Position numbers and translations under genes: made by a program. The notes under the pieces were generated by a model. It worked only from the letters and a program-made list of their open reading frames with translations. It did no database searches and was not told the DNA's origin. Source: Bacteroides sp. Marseille-P3684 (GTDB lineage: Bacteria > Bacteroidota > Bacteroidia > Bacteroidales > Bacteroidaceae). Taken from it: 64,000 nt of DNA. The stretch is from assembly GCF_900291465.1 (NCBI RefSeq), contig NZ_LT985808.1:2478684-2542683 (forward strand), written 5' to 3'. Shown piece by piece: positions 39,501-47,034 of this stretch (position 1 is its first letter; each line of letters begins with the position of its first letter).

Positions 39501-40022
39501 GTGAAAAAGGTAAAATGTAACTTCAAGAAAATGGGTCCGAAATTCGGAGCACAAATGGGAGCTGTAGCTGCCGCTGTGGCAGGATTGACCCAGGACGCAA
39601 TTGCCGAACTTGAAACCAACGGCAGCTATACACTGGCACTGCCAACGGGAGAGGCTGTCGTCGAAGTAGCCGATGTGGAAATCCTCAGTGAAGATATCCC
39701 GGGATGGCTGGTTGCTAACGACGGAAAACTGACCGTTGCTCTGGATGTGGTGGTGACTGAAGAGCTGCGTCGCGAAGGTGTAGCACGTGAACTTGTCAAC
39801 CGTATTCAAAACATCCGTAAAAGCAGTGGCTTCGAAATCACGGACAAGATAAGCATCTGTCTGTCCAAAAATTCACAGACCGATGATGCCGTGATAGAAT
39901 ATAATGACTATATTTGTAACCAAGTTTTAGCCACCGGACTGGAACTGGTAGATGAGGTAGAAGACGGTACGGAACTTTCATTCGACGACTTCTCCTTGTT
40001 TATCAAGGTTGTAAAAAACTAA
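36600..40022 (+). CDS. ileS: Isoleucine-tRNA ligase, IleS2 type with GIHH signature
   Basis: Charges tRNA-Ile. At 1,140 residues it is about 200 longer than E. coli IleS and belongs to the eukaryote-like IleS2 group. The class I HIGH motif reads GIHH (residues 57-60, in ANGMPGIHHVMAR), so its first and third positions are swapped relative to HxGH. KMSKR is at about 688-692. The CP1 editing domain contains TTPWTLPSNTALCVGP, and the C-terminal anticodon domain follows. The GxHH form is reported for IleS2 enzymes hyper-resistant to mupirocin. It is followed by a TraR-like gene and lspA in one probable operon. Confidence 0.97.
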   Translation: MGKRFAEHGQLDLSQVNKDVLKEWDENDVFSKSMTEREGCPSFIFYEGPPSANGMPGIHHVMARSIKDTFCRYKTMKGYLVKRKAGWDTHGLPVELGVEKKLGITKEAIGKTISVANYNKECRQDVMKYTKEWTDLTHKMGYWVDLDNPYITYDNRYIETLWWLLKQLYNKNLLYKGYTIQPYSPAAGTGLSSHELNQPGCYRDVKDTTVVAQFRIKNPKPEMTQWGTPYFLAWTTTPWTLPSNTALCVGPKIDYVAVQTYNGYTGEKITVVLAQALLYNHFNKKAEGLPLEEYKQGDKLIPFKVIAEYKGPELVGMEYEQLFPWVNPGEGAFRVIPGDYVTTEDGTGIVHIAPTFGADDAMVAKAAGIPPLQMVDKKGERRPMVDLQGKFYLLDELDENFVKEYVNVDLYKEYEGRFVKNAYDPNLTDKDETLDISICMQMKAANQAFKIEKHVHNYPHCWRTDKPVLYYPLDSWFIRSTACKERMIELNKTINWKPESTGTGRFGKWLENLNDWNLSRSRYWGTPLPIWRSENKEEICIGSVEELYNEIEKAVAAGFMKSNPYKDNGFVPGVYTKENYDKIDLHRPYVDDIILVSESGLPMKRETDLIDVWFDSGAMPYAQVHYPFEHKEELDSRLIYPADFIAEGIDQTRGWFFTLHAIATMVFDSVAYKAVISNGLVLDKNGNKMSKRLGNAVDPFGAIEEYGSDPLRWYMITNSSPWDNLKFDAKGVDEVRRKFFGTLYNTYSFFALYANVDGFEYAEAEVPMNERSEIDRWILSVLHSLIQDVDACYADYEPTKAGRLIQDFVNDNLSNWYVRLNRKRFWGSSMSTDKLSAYQTLYTCLETVARLMAPIAPFYADRLYKDLVAVTGRGNAVSVHLAQFPVFDASFVDKELEMRMQMAQDVTSMVLALRRKVNIKVRQPLQCIMIPVTDAKQRERLEAVQSLILSEVNVKELKFVENDRAILVKKVKCNFKKMGPKFGAQMGAVAAAVAGLTQDAIAELETNGSYTLALPTGEAVVEVADVEILSEDIPGWLVANDGKLTVALDVVVTEELRREGVARELVNRIQNIRKSSGFEITDKISICLSKNSQTDDAVIEYNDYICNQVLATGLELVDEVEDGTELSFDDFSLFIKVVKN

Positions 40023-40051
40023 ATCTTAATCTTAAAACTATAAATACTACT

Positions 40052-40429
40052 ATGGCTGAGAAGACTAGATACTCAGATGCAGAGTTGGAAGAATTTAAAG
40101 CAATTATCCTTGAAAAACTGGCTACCGCACAAAAGAATTACGAACAGTTGCGGGCAAGTATGATGAACGTAGACGGCAACGATGTGGACGACACATCCCC
40201 TACCTACAAAATCTTAGAGGAAGGAGCCAACACCTTGTCCAAGGAAGAGACAACACGTCTGGCGCAACGGGAACTGAAGTTTATCCAAGGATTGCAAGCC
40301 GCATTGGTACGCATCGAAAACAAGACTTACGGTATTTGCCGTGAAACCGGCAAACTGATTCCCGCCGAACGTTTGCGTGCCGTTCCTCACGCAACATTAA
40401 GTATCGAAGCCAAACAAGCTAAAAAGTAA
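40052..40429 (+). CDS. TraR/DksA-family protein with degenerate zinc finger
   Basis: A 125-residue protein with an N-terminal coiled-coil region (residues 8-75) and the C-terminal motif YGICRETGKLIPAERLRAVPHATLSIEAK. In zinc-binding members the pattern is CxxC...CxxC; here only one cysteine remains (YGICRETG...ATLSIEAK), so zinc binding is unlikely. Relatives act on RNA polymerase in the secondary channel; whether this one does is inferred. It lies 29 bp after ileS and upstream of lspA. Confidence 0.88.
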   Translation: MAEKTRYSDAELEEFKAIILEKLATAQKNYEQLRASMMNVDGNDVDDTSPTYKILEEGANTLSKEETTRLAQRELKFIQGLQAALVRIENKTYGICRETGKLIPAERLRAVPHATLSIEAKQAKK

Positions 40430-40448
40430 TTGGGAATTGAAAGTGAGT

Positions 40449-40512
40449 GAGCTGACGGGTATTTTAGTATGAGCCTTGACAAAAGACTTGGAACTAAAGG
40501 ACTCGTCAGCTC
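40449..40512 (+). promoter_or_regulatory. Inverted repeat in the lspA leader
   Basis: GAGCTGACG (40449-40457) pairs with CGTCAGCTC (40504-40512), 9 bp with a 46-nt loop, between the TraR-like gene and lspA. It could be a processing or attenuation hairpin; there is no T-tract. Confidence 0.35.
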
Positions 40513-40544
40513 TAAGACTTTCAGCCCAACAACTTACAGATCCA

Positions 40545-41195
40545 ATGAAGAAACTATTGACTCAAGGCAAACTTTCCCTGATAATCATCTTTTTGGTATT
40601 GGTCATCGACCAACTTATCAAGATTGCCGTAAAGACAAACATGTATTTCCACGAAAGCATCCGGGTCACTGACTGGTGCTATATCTATTTCACCGAAAAC
40701 AATGGGATGGCATTCGGTATGGAAATATTCGGCAAGCTGTTCCTGACCACTTTCCGCATCGTTGCAGTCGCCGCTATCATCTATTACCTGCATAAGATGA
40801 TCAAAAGAGGCACCATGAAGACAGGCTTCATTGTCTGCCTGTCACTCATTCTTGCCGGTGCAGCCGGAAACATCATTGACAGCGTGTTCTACGGGATGAT
40901 ATTCTCTGAAAGTACCCCGTTCCAGCTGGCGCAGTTCGTTCCTTGGGGAGAAGGCTACACATCCCTCTTCCACGGTCGTGTGGTCGACATGTTTTATTTC
41001 CCGATCATTGATACCTATTGGCCCGACTGGATGCCTTTGGTTGGTGGCAACCGCTTCATCTTTTTCAGTCCAATCTTCAACTTTGCAGATGCTGCCATCA
41101 GCTGTGGCATCATTGCTTTGCTGCTGTTCTATAGCAATTATCTGAACCAACACTCTTCAACCCAATCAACCGATAAGAATGAAAAAGCTGCCTGA
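40545..41195 (+). CDS. lspA: Lipoprotein signal peptidase II
   Basis: Inner-membrane aspartyl protease cleaving lipoprotein signal peptides. The product is about 216 residues with four membrane segments. Catalytic aspartates are in AGNIIDSVFYG and FNFADAAIS; GRVVDMFYFP is also conserved. ATG 40545 (MKKLLTQGKLSL) is chosen: an in-frame ATG 69 bases upstream would add a hydrophilic leader overlapping the leader hairpin. The loop between membrane segments 3 and 4 is longer than in E. coli, as is common in Bacteroidota. The 3' end overlaps the next gene by 17 bp. Confidence 0.95.
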   Translation: MKKLLTQGKLSLIIIFLVLVIDQLIKIAVKTNMYFHESIRVTDWCYIYFTENNGMAFGMEIFGKLFLTTFRIVAVAAIIYYLHKMIKRGTMKTGFIVCLSLILAGAAGNIIDSVFYGMIFSESTPFQLAQFVPWGEGYTSLFHGRVVDMFYFPIIDTYWPDWMPLVGGNRFIFFSPIFNFADAAISCGIIALLLFYSNYLNQHSSTQSTDKNEKAA

Positions 41196-42129
41196 CCTGC
41201 TTCTGTGGTTGGCCGTAGGCGGTTGCCTCACGCTGACTTCATGCAAGAAACGGATGCCCTCCGATGTCATTCCACCCGACCGTATGGAAGACATTCTCTA
41301 TGATTATCACCTGGCGCAAGCTGTGGGAACGGAGTTCAATGGAGAAGAACGTTACAAGCGTGAGTTACTCACCGACTATGTCTTTGAGAAACATCACATC
41401 ACTGAAGCGCAGTTCGACAGTTCCATGGTGTGGTATACACGCAACATGGAGAAGTTGGATGACATCTACCAGAATCTCAGCAAGCGGTATGAAGATGCCA
41501 ACAAGAACCTCGCCACCTTGTACCAGGAACGGAAACAACAGACAACGGTTTCAGGTGATACCGTATCGCTGTGGCAAGGAAAAAAGATGTATGTACTTAC
41601 TCCGGCAGCACTGACCAACAGACTGACATTCAATCTTACCGCCGATACAACCTATCACCAGCTTGACCGATTCACATGGGAAATGGATGTGTTACGTCCC
41701 GATTCGCTCCCCATAAACCTCTATGCCGGTCTCACGTTGAGCTACCGCAATGACTCCACACAGGCAGTCATGCGTACTGTTACGAGAAACGGACGTCTCG
41801 TTCTCAACATCAAGGCCGATACCTTGCAGCTCAGAAGCATACAAGGCTTTATCTATCTGTCGGACTCGGTCAAGTCAGCCCTGCGCCCGGTAGTACTCGG
41901 CAATGTATCACTGACACGCATCCATCCGACTTCCGTCGAGCTGAAACATCTGGAAGCAATGCGGCGTAAAGCAGCAGAGAAAGCCGATTCCATCGCCCAA
42001 TCAACGACAGATACCTTGAACTCCAAAAAGGAGAAGCAACCGGAGACTCCTGACACTACGTCAGTTACAAAAACACCGCAACGCCTCTCTCCTGCCGAGC
42101 TGCGTCGTCAGCAACAACGCCAACGCTAA
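41179..42129 (+). CDS. DUF4296-domain lipoprotein
   Basis: A 316-residue lipoprotein with lipobox LTSC (Cys22). The region about residues 28-120 (PPDRMEDILYDYHLAQAVG...) matches DUF4296, a helical domain found after lspA in Bacteroidota. A beta-rich middle and a Lys/Gln/Thr-rich tail follow. It overlaps lspA by 17 bp and the next gene by 1 bp (TAATG), so tight co-expression is likely. Function unknown. Confidence 0.85.
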   Translation: MKKLPDLLLWLAVGGCLTLTSCKKRMPSDVIPPDRMEDILYDYHLAQAVGTEFNGEERYKRELLTDYVFEKHHITEAQFDSSMVWYTRNMEKLDDIYQNLSKRYEDANKNLATLYQERKQQTTVSGDTVSLWQGKKMYVLTPAALTNRLTFNLTADTTYHQLDRFTWEMDVLRPDSLPINLYAGLTLSYRNDSTQAVMRTVTRNGRLVLNIKADTLQLRSIQGFIYLSDSVKSALRPVVLGNVSLTRIHPTSVELKHLEAMRRKAAEKADSIAQSTTDTLNSKKEKQPETPDTTSVTKTPQRLSPAELRRQQQRQR

Positions 42130-42446
42130 TGTCCGGTCCCGTCAGACAATATGCAGTGCATCAGTTATGGCGCAACGCCACAACTGCGGAAAGTCTGCAA
42201 GTAGTGGTTGTGGAAGGCGGACGATACGTACGCTCCTTCCCGCTTCGTGAAGAGATGGCATCTACCGAATGGCTGGGAGGTATTGCTTTTTTGTCAGCGC
42301 AACCAACGCTTACTCTTCAATTGCCTGCTCCCTTCGAGACCTTATTTGCTGCAATGTTCTCCCCTGCGGGCCCCTACATCTGGCACATAGTTCCGGAAGA
42401 GGGACGTGGCGGAATGCCTATCCATCGGTTGCACCGACTTCTGTAA
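42129..42446 (+). CDS. Hypothetical protein coupled to the DUF4296 gene
   Basis: A 105-residue protein whose ATG overlaps the preceding stop (TAATG), good support for a real gene. No signal peptide or membrane segment. The composition is ordinary, with a Trp/Pro-rich C-terminus (GPYIWHIVPEEGRGG). I do not recognise a family. A weak CTTTTC/GAAAAG hairpin with T-rich tail at 42449-42465 may end the operon. Confidence 0.65.
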   Translation: MSGPVRQYAVHQLWRNATTAESLQVVVVEGGRYVRSFPLREEMASTEWLGGIAFLSAQPTLTLQLPAPFETLFAAMFSPAGPYIWHIVPEEGRGGMPIHRLHRLL

Positions 42447-42496
42447 TTCTTTTCGGCTGGAAAAGTCTTTCCTCTCCTTCCTTTAATATAAGAAAG

Positions 42497-42589
42497 ATGA
42501 GCATTACATCCGAACAGATACTGGACTTATGGATTGGTAATCCGGACGTAATGACTCCTGTACTTCAGTCAAAGTTCCCCATCATTTAG
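42497..42589 (+). CDS. Possible 30-aa reading frame of unknown status
   Basis: ATG 42497 to TAG 42589 encodes MSITSEQILDLWIGNPDVMT and ten further residues. The composition is protein-like, but nothing else supports it. It could be a small gene, the remnant of a longer one, or chance. Confidence 0.2.
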   Translation: MSITSEQILDLWIGNPDVMTPVLQSKFPII

Positions 42590-42669
42590 CTTTTTTGTGT
42601 TCCGGGAGAAAAGCTTATCGGAAGTTTGTTTGTATTTTTACCACGATTTGTTTAGTACAAAAAAATAAG

Positions 42670-43014
42670 ATGAACAGAAAGACTTATCTGATTGCTGCCG
42701 TGTGCATGATGGCGTTGTCCGGATGCACACAGAAGACAGAACTCCCCGAGAATCCGAAAGACAAAGAAGAATACCGTGACTCACAAGGCAACCAATGGAT
42801 TTACAATGCCATGCTGATGCGTTGGGCACTGATGCCATCCATTGCCAACGGACTTTCCACCACTCATTATTATTATCCGGGCAGCGGAACATGGCGTAAT
42901 GCACAAGGAGCTACCGTCGATGCCCCTTCAGGTGTGAAGATGAGTACTCCATCAGCCAAGACCAAAGGTTCGGTGTTTGGCTCGACCGGACGTTCACGTA
43001 GTATTTACGCTTAA
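42670..43014 (+). CDS. Small lipoprotein, YgiB/DUF1190-like
   Basis: A 114-residue lipoprotein (lipobox ALSGC, Cys19) with a mature part rich in Gly, Ser, Thr and Tyr, ending GSVFGSTGRSRSIYA. The Ser/Gly/Arg-rich tail and its position directly before a glutathionylspermidine-synthase-like gene recall E. coli ygiB-ygiC. The frame is open 25 codons further upstream, but ATG 42670 starts the signal peptide. The relationship is inferred from layout and composition, not clear homology. Confidence 0.7.
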   Translation: MNRKTYLIAAVCMMALSGCTQKTELPENPKDKEEYRDSQGNQWIYNAMLMRWALMPSIANGLSTTHYYYPGSGTWRNAQGATVDAPSGVKMSTPSAKTKGSVFGSTGRSRSIYA

Positions 43015-43029
43015 ATGACCTGATGCACC

Positions 43030-44151
43030 ATGGACAGAATATCTGTAACACCCCGCCCCAATTACCAAGAAAAGATTGAGCAACTTGGATTTGATTTCCA
43101 CGCAGCATACTGGAAAGAAGAAGCCTACTATCTCCTCCGTGCAGACGAAGTGGAGAAACTGGAACAGGCTACCCGCCAGGCTTACCAGATGATGTGTGAG
43201 GCTGCACGACATATTATCGAGGAACGTCCACAATGGATGGAACAGGTCCTGAAGATTCCACCACACGTCTGCAGACGCATCAAATATGCCTGGGATGAAG
43301 ACGAGCCCAGCCTGTACGGACGTTTTGATTTTCTGATTGCTCCGGATGGAACGCCCAAAATCCTGGAGTTCAATGCCGACACGCCGACCTCCCTGCTGGA
43401 AGCCTCACTCATTCAGTGGCAATGGAAGGAGGATTTGTTTTCCTACCGTGACCAGTATAACGGCATCCACGAAGCCCTGGTCCAATCGTGGAAAGATATG
43501 TACAAGCCTCACAGCAGCGTACATTTTGTGGGTTCGTTGGAAAACAGTGAAGACACCGGGACCCTGCAATACCTAGCAAGCACCGCCATGGAAGCCGGCA
43601 TCTCCACACGAGTGATGGACATCGCCGATATGAACCTGAACGAAGGCCGGTTCTTCGACCCCAGTGGCGAACGCATCACCGACTGCTTCAAGCTCTATCC
43701 GTGGGAATGGATGATAAACGAGAGCGAAGTAGGCTGTCTGGCCGACATCCGTTGGATTGAACCCATCTGGAAAGCAGTCATGTCAAACAAGGCAATTCTC
43801 ACTATCCTCTATGAACTGTTTCCCAACTCGCCTTACGTACTTCCGGCATTCCTCTCACGTCCGCAATTCGGCATTTTCTGCAAGAAGCCTATCTACTCCC
43901 GCGAAGGTCACAACGTAAGCATCGTCGATATCCATGACTGGAACGAGGAGGTCCGCATCGCCGAGACGAAGGGCGACTACGGAGAAGAAGGCTATGTCTA
44001 CCAGTCCTACATCCGCCCGACTTCCTATCAGGGACGTTACCCCATCATTGGCTCATGGGTTATTGGCGGCGAACCTGCCGGAATCGGTATCCGCGAGAAT
44101 ACCAGCGAAATCACAGACAACCTTTCCGAGTTTGTCCCGCATGTATTCTAA
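43030..44151 (+). CDS. Glutathionylspermidine synthase-like ATP-grasp protein (YgiC/YjfC family)
   Basis: A 373-residue ATP-grasp ligase of the GSP_synth family. Seen: RFDFLIAPDGTPKILEFNADTPTSLLEAS (metal and substrate region), KLYPWEWM, and C-terminal YVYQSYIRPTSYQGRYPIIGSWVIGGEPAGIGIRE. It lacks the amidase half of E. coli Gsp. YgiC-type members probably ligate a peptide-like substrate not yet known. It lies 15 bp after the lipoprotein gene; convergent with the histidine kinase gene. Confidence 0.9.
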   Translation: MDRISVTPRPNYQEKIEQLGFDFHAAYWKEEAYYLLRADEVEKLEQATRQAYQMMCEAARHIIEERPQWMEQVLKIPPHVCRRIKYAWDEDEPSLYGRFDFLIAPDGTPKILEFNADTPTSLLEASLIQWQWKEDLFSYRDQYNGIHEALVQSWKDMYKPHSSVHFVGSLENSEDTGTLQYLASTAMEAGISTRVMDIADMNLNEGRFFDPSGERITDCFKLYPWEWMINESEVGCLADIRWIEPIWKAVMSNKAILTILYELFPNSPYVLPAFLSRPQFGIFCKKPIYSREGHNVSIVDIHDWNEEVRIAETKGDYGEEGYVYQSYIRPTSYQGRYPIIGSWVIGGEPAGIGIRENTSEITDNLSEFVPHVF

Positions 44152-44175
44152 CCTCTATCCCACTCTACCTTGACT

Positions 44176-45474
44176 TCATTCGGGGAACTGGATACGGAAG
44201 CGTGTCAGTCCGTCCGTGTCCGTTCGCAAGGAGAAAGTGCAATGATGCTTAAGCAGGACATCACGCACCAGCATCAGACCGATGCCCTGTCCGTTGGGTT
44301 TGGTGGAGAAGAAGGGTGAGAACAGCTTCGACGCCGTTTCTTTATCGATACCTTTGCCGTTGTCGGTCACTTCCAGCAACGGCAAAGTTTTTTGTGTACG
44401 GATATAAATCGTTCCTCCACATCCGATGCTCTCCACCGCATTCTTGAAGATGTTTATCAGCACTTGCTGGAAGAGTACGACATCCATCTGTACCCATACG
44501 GGAGTCTCGGAGAGCGATGTTCGCAGCGTGATGGCATGCTGATTGCAAAGATTCTCCATGAACTGCATGTTCACACGCACCACCTCGTTGAGATCGGTAC
44601 GAACCAGGATGGCATCGGGTATCTTGACCACATTGGCAAAGTTGGTGATGAAGTGTGCCATGTTGTAGCTACGCTCGATACAGATACGTATCACCTCCCG
44701 CATCTCTTCGCTGTCCTGCATGCCCTCGCAGGCAGCATCCAGAGTATCCAGCGTGGAAGTCACCCCTGCCACCGTATTGTTCACCTCATGAGCAATCATG
44801 CGGATCACTTTCTCGTATGCCTTCCGCTCGGCTTCGTTCACCTCCTCCGTCAGCAGTTCTATCAGATAAAAGGTATGGCGGAAACCATTGTTCAGGAACG
44901 ACAGGCAGCTGCACCGGTAAATGTTCGAATCGTCCAGACGCACGGTCCTTACCTCGTTCATCGTCAGTTCCAGCAAGGCATCTTTCAAGTCAAAATCGCA
45001 TTCGTCCAGTGTCTTGCCGCCCGCAGACTGAAAGGGAATGCCCAAGAAACGTTCTGCCGCAGGATTCATGGAGGAGATTCGCCGGTCCAAGTCCAGGATG
45101 AGGATACCCATCGGCGACGAATGGGCTATCAGGTCGAACAGCTGGTTCTGCTCCCTCACATGCAGACGCTCGGTCTTCAGGCGTTCCATCATACGGTTGA
45201 ATACCTGGACGATGCGATCGGCATCATATTGCCCGACCGTACGCAACCTTGAGCTGAAATCCTGTTCCTTCAGCAGTAACATGCCATTCTCAATGGAGTG
45301 AAAAGGCTTCATGATGCGACGGTAGAACAACCACAGGAAGACCAGGGTTACCAGGCTTATCCCCCCAAAGACCGCATCTGCCACCCAGGCGACTCCTGAC
45401 AGACGAATCACCCACAATGCTCCCGTCGTCACCAGCAGCAGGGCAAAAATCAAAAAGAAAGTCCGTACACGCAT
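44176..45474 (-). CDS. NtrY-like sensor histidine kinase
   Basis: Membrane sensor kinase, 432 residues: two N-terminal membrane helices (about residues 5-24 and 30-50) with almost no periplasmic loop, HAMP-like linker (50-100), PAS domain (about 107-200), phospho-acceptor His229 (MIAHEVNNT), and HATPase domain with N-box NIFKNAVES (341-349), DNGKGID and GQGIGL. The lack of a periplasmic sensor suggests it reads an internal or membrane signal. It is the last gene of the export operon, 11 bp after its partner regulator. Confidence 0.93.
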   Translation of the reverse strand: MRVRTFFLIFALLLVTTGALWVIRLSGVAWVADAVFGGISLVTLVFLWLFYRRIMKPFHSIENGMLLLKEQDFSSRLRTVGQYDADRIVQVFNRMMERLKTERLHVREQNQLFDLIAHSSPMGILILDLDRRISSMNPAAERFLGIPFQSAGGKTLDECDFDLKDALLELTMNEVRTVRLDDSNIYRCSCLSFLNNGFRHTFYLIELLTEEVNEAERKAYEKVIRMIAHEVNNTVAGVTSTLDTLDAACEGMQDSEEMREVIRICIERSYNMAHFITNFANVVKIPDAILVRTDLNEVVRVNMQFMENLCNQHAITLRTSLSETPVWVQMDVVLFQQVLINIFKNAVESIGCGGTIYIRTQKTLPLLEVTDNGKGIDKETASKLFSPFFSTKPNGQGIGLMLVRDVLLKHHCTFSLRTDTDGLTRFRIQFPE

Positions 45475-45485
45475 AGCTGTTCCTC

Positions 45486-46817
45486 CTAACCTTCAATGCC
45501 GTACTTCTCCATCCGGCGGTACAGTGACGCCCGGCTCAGTCCCAGCTGCAACGCTGCCTGCGACACATTGCCGTCATGCTGGCGCAAGGCCTGCACTATC
45601 GTCTGCCGTTCCATCTCTTCCAGTGTCAGCCCTGATGCGGCAACTGCCAGAATCTCGGGAGCCTGCGTCGGATGATAGTTCGCCTCAAAGTCGGCAGCAC
45701 GCAACACACGGTGTCCTGACACCAGGAGCGTGCGCTCCACCAGATTCTTCAGTTCACGGATGTTCCCGCTGTAAGGAAGGCGTTGCAGGAATTCCATGGC
45801 TTCGGCTTCCACCTCGACCGGCTGTAGTCCGTTTGCTTCGACCTGACGGAGAATGAAGTGATTGACCAGGAGAGGAATGTCTTCCCGACGTTCACGCAGT
45901 GCCGGAAGGTGAATAGTGATGAGGTTGATGCGATAGAAAAGGTCTTCACGGAAGGTATGTCCGGCAACCATCTGTGCCAGGTTACGATTGGTAGCACTCA
46001 CCACGCGGACGTCCACTTTCCGCGGACGGCTGTCTCCCAGCACCTCGAATGTCTGATCCTGGAGGACGCGCAACAGCTTCACCTGACATGAGAGGTCAAG
46101 TTCCCCGATTTCATCCAGAAAGATGGTGCCGTGGTCCGCCATCTCGAAACGTCCCGTACGGTCTGTATAGGCATCGGTGAAAGCCCCTTTCTTGTGTCCG
46201 AACATTTCACTCTCAAACAGGCTCTGCGACACACCACCCAGATTGACCTTGACAAAAGGTGCCGCACTCCGCGGGCTGTTCGTATGGATGGCTTCAGCAA
46301 TCAGCTCTTTTCCGGTCCCGCTTTCTCCCATAATCAGTACCGGAGCATTCGTCGGCGCAATGCGCTCCACCAGTCCGAGCACTTCCTGTAACGCTTTCGA
46401 GCGTCCGATGATTTTGTCGAATCGCGCCTTCCCGATTTCTGCCGGAGGTGCATTCAGCTCAAGAGCCGTCTTGACAATCTTCAGCAAGGCACGGTTGTCC
46501 CACGGCTTGGTGACAAAGTCGAAGGCACCGGTCTGCATCCCCTTGACGGCTAGCTGGATGCTTCCCCAAGCTGTCATCAGGATGACCGGGACATGCGGCT
46601 GGAATATTTTCACCTGACGCAGGAGCACCAGCCCTTCCTCACCGGTAGTGGACAAGGTGAAGTTCATATCCATCAATATCAGTTCAAAGGCTTCCGAGCG
46701 CACAGCCTGCAAGGCCTCTTTCGGACCGGGAACAGCCGTCACCTGATAGCCTGCCCGCTTGAGCAGGAAGCTAAGTGAAGTGCGGATGGAGCTGTCATCG
46801 TCTATTATCAGTATCAT
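45486..46817 (-). CDS. Sigma-54-dependent NtrC-type response regulator
   Basis: A 443-residue activator: receiver domain with phospho-acceptor Asp50 (LILMDMNF); AAA+ domain with Walker A GESGTGKE (164-171), the sigma-54 contact loop as GAFTDA (211-216, usual GAFTGA) and Walker B TIFLDEIGE; and a C-terminal Fis-type helix-turn-helix (NVSQAALQLGLSRASLYRRM). It should open sigma-54 promoters, and one lies at the head of this same operon. It precedes its kinase gene by 11 bp; upstream is a 217-bp gap with an inverted repeat. Confidence 0.95.
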   Translation of the reverse strand: MILIIDDDSSIRTSLSFLLKRAGYQVTAVPGPKEALQAVRSEAFELILMDMNFTLSTTGEEGLVLLRQVKIFQPHVPVILMTAWGSIQLAVKGMQTGAFDFVTKPWDNRALLKIVKTALELNAPPAEIGKARFDKIIGRSKALQEVLGLVERIAPTNAPVLIMGESGTGKELIAEAIHTNSPRSAAPFVKVNLGGVSQSLFESEMFGHKKGAFTDAYTDRTGRFEMADHGTIFLDEIGELDLSCQVKLLRVLQDQTFEVLGDSRPRKVDVRVVSATNRNLAQMVAGHTFREDLFYRINLITIHLPALRERREDIPLLVNHFILRQVEANGLQPVEVEAEAMEFLQRLPYSGNIRELKNLVERTLLVSGHRVLRAADFEANYHPTQAPEILAVAASGLTLEEMERQTIVQALRQHDGNVSQAALQLGLSRASLYRRMEKYGIEG

Positions 46818-47034
46818 TATAGTCTAGTTCTTAAATTGGTGTGAAGACGCACGGACTGTGCGTCAGCGTCCCTTCCGAGTCCCGGTATCGGGGAAGAAGG
46901 TCGGCAACCTGTTAACAAAAATAAAGCCAAATCTTCAACTTTGCAAGCCTGGGCTGTAGCCGGCAAGGCTTCAGTAGGCAAAAAGAGAGGGATAAGTCGC
47001 TTGCCAACTACAGCTTAAGCCTGCAAGATTCCTG
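46818..47034 (-). other. Gap between tolC-like gene and regulator gene
   Basis: Contains the inverted repeat GACGCAC/GTGCGTC (46846-46864), 29 bp before the regulator start. Nearer tolC it has an imperfect inverted pair GCTGTAGCCGGCAAG/CTTGCCAACTACAGC (around 46950-47015). The latter could be a partial terminator. Confidence 0.45.
46846..46864. repeat. Inverted repeat GACGCAC-N5-GTGCGTC
   Basis: Same 7-bp arms as the repeat at 51849-51866 in the other gap of this operon, and at a similar distance upstream of a start codon. Confidence 0.6.

Noticed and set aside
44392-45252. 286-codon open frame antisense to the histidine kinase gene
   Set aside because: His-rich, no signal or domain; explained by codon use on the other strand.
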